A DNA stretch of 64,000 nt from Nesterenkonia aurantiaca (GCF_004364585.1 NZ_SOAN01000004.1:124001-188000), one strand, 5' to 3'; counted from the first letter of the stretch, positions 17,277 through 25,948 are shown. The notes: a model not told the origin generated them from the letters alone. A program made the numbers and translations.

Positions 17277-19973
17277 TCAGACCTGGGCGGGCTGTTCCTC
17301 TTCGGCGAGCTCCACCTCGGTGACCACCACGGCCTGCGTGCCGTCGGTCTGCGCGCTCAGCTCCAGGGAGCGGGACCGGGTGGCCGCCTGGACGTCGGCG
17401 ATGGCGGCGTCGATATGGGCCAGCGTCCGCTCGGGTGCGGAGACCTTGGCGGTGATCACCTCGGTGCGCTGCTTCACTTTGGCCTCGGACTTGACCTTGC
17501 GCAGACCGGAGAGCACCTGCGCCACGGAGTCCAGCATCCCGGCCGAGCCCTGCACGGACTCCAGCCCGGAGGTGGTCGGCCACTGGGTGGAGTGCACCGA
17601 GCCGTGGCGCCACCAGCGCCAGACCTCGTCGGTGACGAAGGGCAGCACAGGGGCGAAGAGCCGCAGCAGCGAATCCAGTGTGGTCGCCAGGGCTGCCAGC
17701 ACCGAATCCTGGGCCGACTCACCGCGTGAGCCGTAGGCGCGGTCCTTGACCAGCTCCACGTAGTCGTCGGTGAAGGACCAGAAGAAGGACTCCACCAGCT
17801 GCAGCGCGCGGGCGTAGTCGTAGTCTGCGAAGTGCTTGGTCGCCTGGTCCACCACGGTGCGCAGCTCGGCGATCAGGGCGCGATCCAGAGCCTCGGTGAG
17901 GACCTGAGCTCCGGCGTCGTCGCGGATGATGTGGGCTTCGGTGACACCGAGGTTCAGCGCGAACTTCGAGGCGTTGAGCAGCTTGATCGCCAGGCGGCGC
18001 CCGATCTTCATCTGCGCCACCTCGTAGGCGGTGTCCGCGCCGAGCTTGGCCGAGGAGGCCCAGTAGCGCACCGCGTCGGAGCCGAACTGCTCCAGCGGCT
18101 CGGTGGGCACGACCACGTTGCCCTTGGACTTGGACATCTTCTTGCGATCCGGGTCCAGGATCCAGCCGGAGATCGCGGTGTTGGTCCACGGCACGGAGTC
18201 GTTGAGCGAGTTCGCGCGGACCGCCGAGGCGAAGAGCCAGGTGCGGATGATGTCGTGGCCCTGTGGGCGCAGATCGAAGGGGAACACCTTGTTGAAGAAG
18301 TCGTTGTCCTTCTCCCAGCGGCCTGCGATGTGCGGGGTGATCGCCGAGGTTGCCCAGGTGTCCAGGACGTCGGCCTCACCGATGAAGCCGCCGGCGACGC
18401 CGCGCTGGGACTCCTGGTATCCGGCGGGGACCTGCGAGGCCGGGTCCACCGGCAGCAGGGCCTCCTCGGGCAGCAGCGGGTGGTCGTAGTCGGGTTCGGC
18501 GTCGGCGTTCAGCGGGTACCAGACCGGGATCGGCACGCCGAAGAAGCGCTGCCGGGAGACCAGCCAGTCGCCGTTGAGCCCCTCCACCCAGTTCTCGTAG
18601 CGAGAGCGCATGAAGGTCGGGTGCCAGGAGATCTCCTTGCCGCGGGCGACCATCTTCTCGCGCCGGGCGGCGTCGCGGCCGCCGTTGCGGATGTACCACT
18701 GCCGGGAGGTGACGACCTCCAGCGGCTTGTCGCCCTTCTCATAGAAGTGCACCGCGTGAGTGATCTTCTTGGGCTCCCCCTCGAGCAGCTCGGCGGACTT
18801 GAGCAGCTCCACCACGGCCTCCTTGGCCGAATGCACGGTCTTGCCGGCGAGCTGTTCGTAGTTCGCCTGGCCCTCCGTGGAGCTGATCCACTCCGGGGCC
18901 TCGCGGGAGAATCGGCCGTCGCGGCCGATCAGCGCTCGGGTCGGCAGCTGCAGCTCGCGCCACCAGGTCACGTCGGTCATATCGCCGAAGGTGCAGATCA
19001 TGGCCGCGCCGGAGCCCTTGTCCGGCTGCGCGAGTCCGTGCGCCTTGACCTCGACCTCCACGCCGAAGAGCGGGGAGATCGCGGTCTTGCCGAAGAGGTG
19101 CTGGTAGCGCTCATCATCGGGGTGCGCGACCAGCGCCACGCAGGAGGGCAGCAGCTCGGGCCGTGTGGTCTCGATGAAGACCTGTTCGCCGGTGTCCTTC
19201 ACGGTGAAGGGGTAGCGATGATAGGCACCGGGGTGGTCCTTGAACTCGAGCTCGGCCTGGGCCACGGCCGTACGGAAGGTGATGTCCCACAGCGTCGGCG
19301 CCTGGGCGGTGTAGGCGTTGCCGGCGTGGATATCGCGCAGGAAAGCCCGCTGAGAGGCGGCGCGGGAGTCATCGTCGATGGTGCGGTAGGTCTGGCGCCA
19401 GTCCACCGAGAGGCCCAGCCGGGAGAAGAGATCCTCGAAGATCTTCTCGTCCTCCACGGTGAGGGTCTCGCACAGCTCGATGAAGTTCGCGCGGCTGATC
19501 GCGTCCCAGTCGCGCTGGTTCTTCGCCGGCTTCTCCGGCGGGGTGTAGTCCGGGTCGTAGGGCTGCGCCGGATCGCAGCGCACCCCGTAGTAGTTCTGCA
19601 CCCGACGCTCGGTGGGCAGTCCGTTGTCGTCCCAGCCCAGCGGGTAGAAGACGTTCTTCCCAGTCATCCGCATGAAGCGCGCCATCACGTCGGTCTGCGT
19701 GTAGGAGAACATATGCCCCACGTGCAGCGAGCCGGAGGCGGTGGGCGGCGGAGTATCGATGGAGTAGACCTCGGCGCGCTCGGTGTCCTCGTTGAAGTGG
19801 TAGATCTCCTCGGCCTGCCAGGCGGCATGGAGCTTCTCCTCAAGGCCCTCCAGCGCCGGGCGGTCCGGGACCACGGGGGTCTTGTGCGCGGCGGCGCCCT
19901 GGGAGGTGTCTGCGGAAAGGGTCGCGGTGGCGGGCGCGTCTGTGCCCGGAGTCTGATCAGCCATGCTGGCCAT
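17277..19973 (-). CDS. valS: Valyl-tRNA synthetase
   Basis: This class I synthetase charges tRNA-Val. It has the HIGH motif as HVGH (84-87) within PPPTASGSLHVGHMFSYTQ, and KMSKS at 612-616. Its GWDDNGLPTERRVQNYYG block and short C-terminus without the usual long coiled-coil mark the actinobacterial subtype. About 898 residues. The start is uncertain among 19964, 19973 and 19988; 19973 is preceded by GTGAGAGA, a weak ribosome site. No T-box is present, unlike ileS. It is divergent from the SDR gene. Confidence 0.95.
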   Translation of the reverse strand: MASMADQTPGTDAPATATLSADTSQGAAAHKTPVVPDRPALEGLEEKLHAAWQAEEIYHFNEDTERAEVYSIDTPPPTASGSLHVGHMFSYTQTDVMARFMRMTGKNVFYPLGWDDNGLPTERRVQNYYGVRCDPAQPYDPDYTPPEKPAKNQRDWDAISRANFIELCETLTVEDEKIFEDLFSRLGLSVDWRQTYRTIDDDSRAASQRAFLRDIHAGNAYTAQAPTLWDITFRTAVAQAELEFKDHPGAYHRYPFTVKDTGEQVFIETTRPELLPSCVALVAHPDDERYQHLFGKTAISPLFGVEVEVKAHGLAQPDKGSGAAMICTFGDMTDVTWWRELQLPTRALIGRDGRFSREAPEWISSTEGQANYEQLAGKTVHSAKEAVVELLKSAELLEGEPKKITHAVHFYEKGDKPLEVVTSRQWYIRNGGRDAARREKMVARGKEISWHPTFMRSRYENWVEGLNGDWLVSRQRFFGVPIPVWYPLNADAEPDYDHPLLPEEALLPVDPASQVPAGYQESQRGVAGGFIGEADVLDTWATSAITPHIAGRWEKDNDFFNKVFPFDLRPQGHDIIRTWLFASAVRANSLNDSVPWTNTAISGWILDPDRKKMSKSKGNVVVPTEPLEQFGSDAVRYWASSAKLGADTAYEVAQMKIGRRLAIKLLNASKFALNLGVTEAHIIRDDAGAQVLTEALDRALIAELRTVVDQATKHFADYDYARALQLVESFFWSFTDDYVELVKDRAYGSRGESAQDSVLAALATTLDSLLRLFAPVLPFVTDEVWRWWRHGSVHSTQWPTTSGLESVQGSAGMLDSVAQVLSGLRKVKSEAKVKQRTEVITAKVSAPERTLAHIDAAIADVQAATRSRSLELSAQTDGTQAVVVTEVELAEEEQPAQV

Positions 19974-20010
19974 TCTCTCACGACGCAAGTGTCACATACT
20001 GAACCACCGG

Positions 20011-20039
20011 TTCTCTCAGCGCACGCTGCTCACTAGGCT
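20011..20039 (+). promoter_or_regulatory. Leaderless promoter of the SDR gene
   Basis: TAGGCT (20034-20039) ends 6 nt before the ATG at 20046, with TTCTCT (20011-20016) 17 bp further up as a weak -35. There is no ribosome site, so the mRNA probably starts at the AUG. Confidence 0.6.
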
Positions 20040-20045
20040 GTCTCC

Positions 20046-20810
20046 ATGATCGACACTGATGCCTCCACCCGCAGCGCCATGGTCACCGGCGCCTCCTCCG
20101 GGATCGGCGCTGCCACCGCGCACCGACTCACCACCGAAGGCTGGCGGGTCTTCGCCGTCGCGAGGCGCACCGAGAAGCTCGAGAGCCTCGCCGAGCAGGA
20201 GGGGATCATCCCGATCATCTGCGACGTCACCGATCCGGAGCAGGTGGCCGCCGCTCTGGAAGAGGTCACCGCCGCCGGAGGGATCGACACCCTGATCAAC
20301 AACGCCGGCGGGGCGCTGGGCATGGACCTGGTGGCCGAGGGCCGGCCCGAGGACTGGCGCTGGATGTATGAGGTCAACGTGCTCGGCGCGCTGAATGTGA
20401 TCCAGGCCTTCATCCCGATGCTGCGCGCCCACGGCGAGGGAACGATCCTCACCGTCACCTCCACCGCTGGCATCACGGCTTACGAGGGTGGCGCCGGCTA
20501 TAACGCGGCGAAGTTCGGAGAACATGCACTCACCGGGGCGCTGCGACTGGAAGAGGCCGAGCACAACATCCGGGTCATCGAGGTGCTGCCGGGCATGGTC
20601 GCCACCGAGGAGTTCACCGCGAAGCGTCTCCGTGGAGACGTGGCCGCCGCCGAGGCGGTCTACCGCGGGGTCAAGCGACCCCTGGTCGCCGAGGACATCG
20701 CCGAGGTGATCGCGGGCGCCGTCACGCTCCCCCACCATGTGAACCTGGATCAGGTCGTGGTCCGCCCGGTCGCCCAGGCGGCCCAGCACAAGGTGATCCG
20801 CGAGGACTGA
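20046..20810 (+). CDS. Short-chain dehydrogenase/reductase (SDR)
   Basis: This cytoplasmic NAD(P)-dependent oxidoreductase has the glycine motif TGASSGIG at 14-21, NNAGGA, and the catalytic triad S139, Y152, K156. The cofactor loop after strand 2 has Arg-rich VARRTEKLE, favouring NADP(H). At 254 residues it is a classical SDR, of the YdfG-like branch by general look. Its substrate cannot be assigned. It is monocistronic: a leaderless promoter precedes it and a long hairpin follows. Confidence 0.92.
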   Translation: MIDTDASTRSAMVTGASSGIGAATAHRLTTEGWRVFAVARRTEKLESLAEQEGIIPIICDVTDPEQVAAALEEVTAAGGIDTLINNAGGALGMDLVAEGRPEDWRWMYEVNVLGALNVIQAFIPMLRAHGEGTILTVTSTAGITAYEGGAGYNAAKFGEHALTGALRLEEAEHNIRVIEVLPGMVATEEFTAKRLRGDVAAAEAVYRGVKRPLVAEDIAEVIAGAVTLPHHVNLDQVVVRPVAQAAQHKVIRED

Positions 20811-20838
20811 GCACTCCCCCGGCCTGAGAACACCGGAA

Positions 20839-20883
20839 ACGACGACGCCGGCGCGGGCTTCAAGCCCGTGCCGGCGTCGTCGT
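20839..20883. terminator. Long bidirectional hairpin after the SDR gene
   Basis: A stem of about 20 bp with a single G-U position (ACGACGACGCCGGC arms plus CGGGC) closes a TTCAA loop between convergent genes. Confidence 0.82.
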
Positions 20884-20924
20884 GTGGTGCCCTCTTATGA
20901 GGGCCCTCTGGGTGGGAGCCTCGA

Positions 20925-21527
20925 TCAATCGAAGGCTGGGGACTCCGTGCGGGAGCGCTTGAGTTCGAAGAAGTACGGGAACTGAGCCAGTGCGACGGCG
21001 CCGTCGAAGACCTTGCCGGCGTCCTCGCCGCGCGGGATCCGGGTCAGGACGGGGCCGAAGAACGCGGTGCCCTGGAATGCGACGACCGGGGTGCCGACGT
21101 CCTGACCGACCAGGGAGATGCCCTTCTCGTGTGAGGCGCGCATCTCGGTGTCGTTCTTCTCCGTCTTGGCCTCGGCGAGCAGGTCCTCCTCCAGGCCGAC
21201 GGCGCGCAGTGCGTTGCGCGTGGCCGCCTCGAAGTCCTTGTTGCCGTTGTTGTGGATCTCGGTGCCGGCGGCGGTGTAGAACTCTCCGACCTTGTCCTCG
21301 CCGTGCTTCAGCGCCACGGCGGTGGCGGTGCGGGCCGGGATCCAGCGGGCGAGCTGCTCGGGGTCCTCGGCCGGTGCGGGGTTCTTGGCCTCGTTGAGCA
21401 CACCGAGGCTCATCACGTTCCAGTGCACCTCGATGTCACGGACCTTCTCGGCCTCCAGGATCCAGCGTGATGTCACCCAGGCGAAGGGGCACAGTGGGTC
21501 GAACCAGAAATCAACGCGTTCTGCCAT
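20925..21527 (-). CDS. DsbA-family protein, mycothiol-dependent nitroreductase (Rv2466c)-like
   Basis: This 200-residue thioredoxin-fold protein matches the Rv2466c type from end to end: FWFDPLCPFAWVTSRWILE at the start and IPRGEDAGKVFDGAVALAQF with FFELKRSRTE near the end. Rv2466c reduces nitro-aromatic compounds with mycothiol. Here the active site is C13-P-F-A16, so the second cysteine of CPWC is absent and a monothiol mechanism is implied. ATG at 21527 has GAGGAG. Mycothione reductase lies directly upstream on the same strand, separated by about 200 bp. No signal peptide, so cytoplasmic. Confidence 0.85.
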   Translation of the reverse strand: MAERVDFWFDPLCPFAWVTSRWILEAEKVRDIEVHWNVMSLGVLNEAKNPAPAEDPEQLARWIPARTATAVALKHGEDKVGEFYTAAGTEIHNNGNKDFEAATRNALRAVGLEEDLLAEAKTEKNDTEMRASHEKGISLVGQDVGTPVVAFQGTAFFGPVLTRIPRGEDAGKVFDGAVALAQFPYFFELKRSRTESPAFD

Positions 21528-21731
21528 GGAAAGCTCCTCTCGGCGCGGGACGATCGGTCTCCGCGCACGGTTCAGTGGTGTTCGGGCCAGCCGCAGCGCT
21601 GCTCAGTGGAGCGTGCGGCTGGTGCTTCTTCTCCTGACAACCGGAGCGCCGCGAAATCCATTCCTGGCGCCGCGGCTCCGGCAGGGCAGCACGGCGAGGC
21701 ACCTGCGGTGAGCGCTGAAGCTCCGCCAGGC

Positions 21732-23180
21732 TCAGAGCGGGGCGTCCTCCGGGATCGGGACCTCGAGGCCCAGCAGCGCATTCTCGGTGACCTCCATCAG
21801 GGCGGGATGGATCCAGTACTGTCCCCGAGCGGCCGTGTAGGCATCCTGGCCGAAGCTCATCGCCTGGATGATCGGCTGGATCAGGTTCGAGGCCTGGTAG
21901 CCCATGACGTGAGCGCCGAGGATCTGCCCGCTGCGGCGGTCCGCGATCACCTTGAAGATCCCCTCGCCGTCCTCCATCGCCCAGCCGTAGGCGGTGTCGC
22001 CGTATCGCTGGATCTTGGTGGTGAGGTTCTCCGCACCTACGGTCTCTGCGGCCTGGACCTCGGTGATTCCGACCTGGGCCATCTCTGGGAAGGAGAAGAT
22101 CGCAGAGGGGATGGCCTCGTGCCGCGACGCGCGGATCCGGTCCGGGTGCTCCAGGTTGTGGGCGACCACCCGGGCCTCCTGGTTCGCGACATGCTTGAGC
22201 ATCGCCTCGGAGCTGACGTCGCCCAGTGCGTAGAGACCCGCAACGGGTTCGCCCTGGCTGAGCACTCGCTGGTATTCATCCACCGTGAGGCGCCCGTCGG
22301 AGTGCACGTCGAGACCGACCTCTCGAGCACCGATCAGGTCGGTGTTCGGCATGCGACCGATGGCCACCAGGACCGCGTCCACATCCTGGTGCTCGACACG
22401 GCCGTCGGAGGTGACCAGCTCGACGCGCAGCCCCTCACCGTGCTCGGCGATCCGGGTCGCGGTGCGCTGGTAGTGCACCGTCCAGTTCTTCTCGGCCTCG
22501 GCCGAGAAGGCGGCGGAGATGTCGGCGTCCATGGCGGTCATCAGCCCCTGGCTGCGATTGACCTGAATGACCTCGGTGCCGAAGGCGGAGAACACCCCGG
22601 CGAACTCGCAGGCGATGTAGCCGCCGCCGATGATCAGCAGCTTCTCGGGCCGCTGCTCGATGCGCATGATGCTGTCAGAGGTGTGCACCCCAGGCAGGTC
22701 GATTCCGGGGACCTGCGGAAGCACCGGCCGGGAGCCGGCGGCGATGACCAGCTGGTCGGCCTCCGCGCGGACACCGGACTCAGAGACGAAGGCGAAGGGT
22801 GGCTGGCTGAAGTCCCCGGTGAGCGTGACCTGCTCCGTCACCAGGTCAACGTGGTCCAGCTCGACCTCGCGGTACTGCCGGCCGCCGGCAGAGATCGCGT
22901 CGATCCGGCCGAAGACCCGGTCACGCATCGCGGACCAGTCCACCTCGGTGGTCTCCTGGGTGACGTTGAGCCGGGCCGCTTCCACCGGCCCCCGGGCCAG
23001 CGCCGCCGGGCGGACGAACATCTTGGTCGGAATGCACCCCACGTTCAGGCAGGTGCCGCCGAAGGCCGCCGTGCTGCCGGAGCCCTTGTCCGCCAGGACC
23101 ACGCGCTTGTCATCCCAGAAGGGTGTGATCAGGGAGTTCCCGGAGCCGGAACCGATGATGGAGAGGTCGTAGTGGGCCAT
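21732..23180 (-). CDS. mtr: Mycothione reductase
   Basis: This FAD flavoenzyme reduces mycothiol disulfide with NADPH, keeping the actinobacterial thiol buffer reduced. It has the FAD loop GSGSGNS, redox pair C44/C49 in GGTCLNVGCIP, the NADPH fold GGGYIACEFAG, and the C-terminal catalytic H458/E463 in HPALMEVTENALL. That last motif is characteristic of mycothione rather than glutathione reductase. At 482 residues it is slightly longer than the usual 459-470. The start ATG lies 6 nt after TAGGAT with no ribosome site, so a leaderless transcript is likely. The neighbouring DsbA-like gene extends the mycothiol theme. Confidence 0.94.
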   Translation of the reverse strand: MAHYDLSIIGSGSGNSLITPFWDDKRVVLADKGSGSTAAFGGTCLNVGCIPTKMFVRPAALARGPVEAARLNVTQETTEVDWSAMRDRVFGRIDAISAGGRQYREVELDHVDLVTEQVTLTGDFSQPPFAFVSESGVRAEADQLVIAAGSRPVLPQVPGIDLPGVHTSDSIMRIEQRPEKLLIIGGGYIACEFAGVFSAFGTEVIQVNRSQGLMTAMDADISAAFSAEAEKNWTVHYQRTATRIAEHGEGLRVELVTSDGRVEHQDVDAVLVAIGRMPNTDLIGAREVGLDVHSDGRLTVDEYQRVLSQGEPVAGLYALGDVSSEAMLKHVANQEARVVAHNLEHPDRIRASRHEAIPSAIFSFPEMAQVGITEVQAAETVGAENLTTKIQRYGDTAYGWAMEDGEGIFKVIADRRSGQILGAHVMGYQASNLIQPIIQAMSFGQDAYTAARGQYWIHPALMEVTENALLGLEVPIPEDAPL

Positions 23181-23186
23181 GTGGCA

Positions 23187-23192
23187 ATCCTA
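23187..23192 (-). promoter_or_regulatory. -10 box of the leaderless mtr promoter
   Basis: TAGGAT on the minus strand ends 6 nt before the mtr ATG at 23180. No ribosome site is present. Confidence 0.6.
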
Positions 23193-23342
23193 GACGCGAC
23201 CGTCGGGTGATTCTTCCCAGCCCGGGCTCGGGGCCGTTTCGGGAATCCCTGGGCGCCCGGCTCGGTTGTCGTGGAAGACTCACCCGCGTCTGCGGCCTGT
23301 CGCCGCGGATGCCTCAACCCGACCCACACCAAGGAGCAGCCC

Positions 23343-23672
23343 ATGATCCTCATCGTCGTGAAATTCCAGGTCAAGCCCGAGCTGGCAGACCAGTGGCCCG
23401 CCATCACCGCTGATTTCACCGAGGCCACCCGGGCCGAGCCCGGCAACAAGTGGTTCGACTGGTCCCGCAGCCTTCAGGACCCCAACGAATATGTGCTCAT
23501 CGAAGCCTTCGACGACGACGCCGCTGGCCCGCACGTGGAATCGGCGCACTTCCAGCAGGCGGTCAGCTCAGACGGAGCCATGGCGCAGGCGCTGGTCTCC
23601 ACCCCGAAGATCATCTCGCGCCAGATCGAGGGTGAGGGCTGGGAAGAGATGGGTGAGATGAAGATCAGCTGA
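23343..23672 (+). CDS. ABM-domain protein (putative quinol monooxygenase)
   Basis: This 109-residue single-domain protein has the antibiotic-biosynthesis-monooxygenase ferredoxin-like fold: ILIVVKFQVKPELADQW, WFDWSRSLQDPNEYVLIEAF, then HVESAHFQQAV. Members act as dimers on quinols or in haem degradation, many with unknown substrates. ATG at 23343 follows AAGGAG; the frame stays open further upstream without a site. It is divergent from mtr across about 160 bp and is followed by the ParA-like gene. A redox role would suit the neighbourhood but is inference. Confidence 0.85.
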   Translation: MILIVVKFQVKPELADQWPAITADFTEATRAEPGNKWFDWSRSLQDPNEYVLIEAFDDDAAGPHVESAHFQQAVSSDGAMAQALVSTPKIISRQIEGEGWEEMGEMKIS

Positions 23673-23724
23673 TCCATCCCTTCCTGCGCGGAGCGCCGGG
23701 GCAAGGATCACAGCAGATCATCCC

Positions 23725-23730
23725 TATGAT
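23725..23730 (+). promoter_or_regulatory. -10 box of the leaderless parA-like promoter
   Basis: TATGAT, nearly the consensus, ends 7 nt before GTG at 23738, which is the start expected from ParA alignments (VQILSVSSLKGG). Two in-frame ATGs overlap the box itself, so they cannot be used if transcription starts here. Confidence 0.65.
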
Positions 23731-23737
23731 GGGGAGC

Positions 23738-24523
23738 GTGCAGATCTTGAGTGTTTCCAGTCTGAAAGGCGGGGTCGGTAAGACCTCGGTCACTATGGGC
23801 CTTGCCTCGGCCGCCCTCCACCAGGGGGTGCGGACTCTCGTCGTCGACCTGGACCCGCACGCGGATTCCACCACCGGGCTGGCCGTCACCCGCGGCACCG
23901 GCACTGAGGCCGGGCAGCTGCTGCGCGATGCCAAGCGCACCACCCTGAGTGACCACGTGGTCCGCTCCGGCTGGCTGGACCTGCTCCCCGCAGAGCAGCG
24001 CTCCGAGGCGACACTGGACGTCGTCGTCGGCTCCGCGCTCTCGGCGGCCTTCGATCGTCCCGATATCCGGCCTCGCGATATGCGTCGACTCCGCATGATC
24101 CTCGATCGGGTCAGCGGCTATGACCTGGTGCTCATCGACTGCCCGCCCTCGTTGGCAGGTCTGACCCGAATCGGCTGGTCGGCATCGGACGGCGTGCTCC
24201 TTGTGGCTGAGCCGAGCCTGTTCTCCGTGGCCGGCACCGAGCGCACGATGCGTGCGATCCGGATGTTCTCCAACGAGTACGCACCGCAGCTGAAGTCCGC
24301 CGGCGTGGTGGTCAACCGTGCCCGTGCCGACTCCGCCGAGCACGAATACCGCCTGCTGGAGATGGAGCGGCTCTACAAGGACAAGCTGATGCTCCCGGTG
24401 CTGGAGGAGAACCCGTTCTGGCAGCAGATCCAGGGCGCGGCGTACCCGGTGCACCAGTGGCCCGGCGAACAGGTCAAGGACCTGGCGAAATCCTTCGACC
24501 AGCTGCTCAAGCAGCTGGTCTGA
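23738..24523 (+). CDS. ParA-family ATPase
   Basis: This 261-residue P-loop ATPase has the deviant Walker A KGGVGKTS (10-17), VDLDPHADSTTG as Walker A', and the LIDCPPSL Walker B region. It is a soluble ParA/Soj-like protein, but no parB, parS cluster or origin is near, so it is an orphan. Orphan ParA proteins in Actinobacteria can position division or other cell cargo; its place facing the garA-ftsR-merR block, where FtsR controls division genes in Corynebacterium, makes a cell-division role plausible but unproven. GTG at 23738 is chosen over ATG at 23726 because of the TATGAT box. A triple repeat spans its stop codon. Confidence 0.88.
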   Translation: MQILSVSSLKGGVGKTSVTMGLASAALHQGVRTLVVDLDPHADSTTGLAVTRGTGTEAGQLLRDAKRTTLSDHVVRSGWLDLLPAEQRSEATLDVVVGSALSAAFDRPDIRPRDMRRLRMILDRVSGYDLVLIDCPPSLAGLTRIGWSASDGVLLVAEPSLFSVAGTERTMRAIRMFSNEYAPQLKSAGVVVNRARADSAEHEYRLLEMERLYKDKLMLPVLEENPFWQQIQGAAYPVHQWPGEQVKDLAKSFDQLLKQLV

Positions 24524-24561
24524 CACAGCAGCTGGTCTGACACAGCAGCTGGTCTGACACA
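24511..24561 (+). repeat. Three perfect 17-bp tandem repeats across the parA-like stop codon
   Basis: The unit GCAGCTGGTCTGACACA occurs three times in a row at 24511-24527, 24528-24544 and 24545-24561. The stop TGA (24521-24523) lies in the first copy, so extra copies do not change the protein. A terminator begins 6 nt later. Confidence 0.95.
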
Positions 24562-24567
24562 GCAGAT

Positions 24568-24600
24568 AAGGACCGCTCCTCATCGAGGGGCGGTCCTTTT
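24568..24600 (+). terminator. Intrinsic terminator after the parA-like gene
   Basis: AAGGACCGC/GCGGTCCTT arms extended by a G-U and CCTC/GAGG pairs form a 14-bp stem (24568-24581 with 24585-24598), followed by TTTT. It lies between convergent genes. Confidence 0.88.
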
Positions 24601-24630
24601 GCGTGTGCCCCGCGGGGCGAAGTCTGAGGG

Positions 24631-25236
24631 TTAGGAGGCTTGGGAGCGACGCGCTCTGAGCTGGGCGAGTTCATCTCCGGCTGAGCCGAAGGCCTCAAGC
24701 TCGGGAATGGCCTCGGGCTCGGTGCGCTCCCGTGGAAGCTCCACCAGGCTGGCTTCGACCTCGCGCCACACCCGGCCCACGGCGATGCCGAAGACTCCCT
24801 GTCCGCCCTGCACAAGGTCGATGACCTCGTCGGCGGAGGTGCATTCGTAGACCGAGGCGCCGTCCGACATCAGGGTGATCTGGGCGAGGTCATCGACGCC
24901 GCGTTCGCGCAGGTGTTCGATCGCGCTGCGGATCTGCTGCAGCGAGACACCGGTGTCCAGCAGACGCTTGACCACCTTGAGCACCAGTACGTCGCGGAAG
25001 GAATACAGTCGGGCCGAACCAGAGCCGGCGGCGTTGCGCATAGAGGGTTGCACCAGCTTGGTGCGCGCCCAGTAGTCCAGCTGACGATAGGTGATCCCTG
25101 CGGCGGCGCAGGCCACGGGCCCGCGGTAGCCGAGCTCCTCGTCCAGCTCAGGCCGACCGTCGCTGAACAGGGGCTGCTGGGCAGCTGCCTGCCCTGGCCG
25201 TACACGCTCGGTGCCCGCGTGCGATTCTGGACCCAC
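24631..25236 (-). CDS. MerR-family regulator (Rv1830-like)
   Basis: This 201-residue DNA-binding protein has a MerR winged helix at about residues 37-105 (AAAGITYRQLDYWARTKLVQP, then RLYSFRDVLVLKVVKRLLD), followed by a conserved block LMSDGASVYECTSADEVID and VQGGQGVFGIAVG. That block is typical of the Rv1830 family that closes the gcvH-garA-ftsR-DUF151 gene block. GTG at 25236 has an ideal AGGAGG site at 7 nt. No metal-binding cysteine set is visible, so it is not a classic metal sensor. Target genes are unknown here. Confidence 0.9.
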   Translation of the reverse strand: MGPESHAGTERVRPGQAAAQQPLFSDGRPELDEELGYRGPVACAAAGITYRQLDYWARTKLVQPSMRNAAGSGSARLYSFRDVLVLKVVKRLLDTGVSLQQIRSAIEHLRERGVDDLAQITLMSDGASVYECTSADEVIDLVQGGQGVFGIAVGRVWREVEASLVELPRERTEPEAIPELEAFGSAGDELAQLRARRSQAS

Positions 25237-25430
25237 CTGGTAGCCTCCTGAAGTGCCGGACTCCGCTGGGAAAGCCCCTACCCGGCGCCGCGAGAGCGGC
25301 GAGGAAGGCGCCTGCGAAGGCCTTGTCCCTTGACGGTATTGCCGCAGCCGCGCAGGGTCAAAGACATTTGAGTTTTACTCTACGGCGTGTCGCGAAGTTC
25401 CACCAGTGACGAGCTCGCATCGGCCCTGGT

Positions 25431-25934
25431 TCACTCGAAGTCACCCGGCTCGGCATCGTCGAGGAACCGGCGAAATTCCTTGATCTCGTCCTCGGAGATC
25501 GGACGCTGTCCCGTGGCTGCGGTGCGCGGTGTGATGCCCACCCGGGTGAGCATCTCGCGCTCCATGGTGACCAGACACTGCACCCGCACCGCCACGGCGA
25601 TCGCATCGGAGGCGCGGGCGTCGAAGCTGCGGCCGCTGACCAGGGTGATGGTCCCTCGGTAGGTCGATGAGTCCAACATGCCGATCTCCACCGAGCGCAC
25701 TCCCGAGCCGAGCCGAGTCATGACCTCGGCGAGCAGATCGTGGGTCATCGGGCGGGGTGGGATCTTCTTCTCCATGGCCATCGCGATGGCGTTGGCCTCA
25801 GCTGGTCCCACCAAGACGGCCACATGAAGATTGTCCAGGCCGGGTTCTGCGCCGCGGAGCACCACAACAGGCTGTTTCGATGGGAGCTCGATCCGAACAC
25901 CCACGACATCCAGCGGCACAAGCTGGCTCTCCAT
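25431..25934 (-). CDS. DUF151 bifunctional nuclease-domain protein
   Basis: This 167-residue protein has the DUF151 core: PVVVLRG, LHVAVLVGPAEANAIAMAM, PMTHDLLAEVM, and FDARASDAIAVAVR. The name comes from plant relatives with nuclease activity; the bacterial role (Rv1829 type) is unsettled. It sits between ftsR and merR in a block conserved from Mycobacterium to Micrococcales. The start ATG at 25934 lies 6 nt after a TAGACT box that begins immediately beyond the ftsR stop, so it may have its own leaderless promoter inside the block. Confidence 0.9.
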   Translation of the reverse strand: MESQLVPLDVVGVRIELPSKQPVVVLRGAEPGLDNLHVAVLVGPAEANAIAMAMEKKIPPRPMTHDLLAEVMTRLGSGVRSVEIGMLDSSTYRGTITLVSGRSFDARASDAIAVAVRVQCLVTMEREMLTRVGITPRTAATGQRPISEDEIKEFRRFLDDAEPGDFE

Positions 25935-25940
25935 GGTTCA

Positions 25941-25946
25941 AGTCTA
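25941..25946 (-). promoter_or_regulatory. -10 box of an internal leaderless promoter for DUF151
   Basis: TAGACT ends 6 nt before the DUF151 ATG and starts 2 nt after the ftsR stop codon. No ribosome site precedes the ATG. Confidence 0.6.
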
Positions 25947-25948
25947 GG

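Noticed and set aside
17832-20036. 734-residue frame on the plus strand opposite valS
   Set aside because: It is antisense to valS and carries repeated Gly/Val/Arg/Leu strings typical of complementary-strand translation in GC-rich DNA.
23738-24523. Chromosome origin/partition locus because of ParA
   Set aside because: There is no parB, parS-like 16-mer, dnaA, gidB or dnaN in the window, so the ParA is treated as an orphan.
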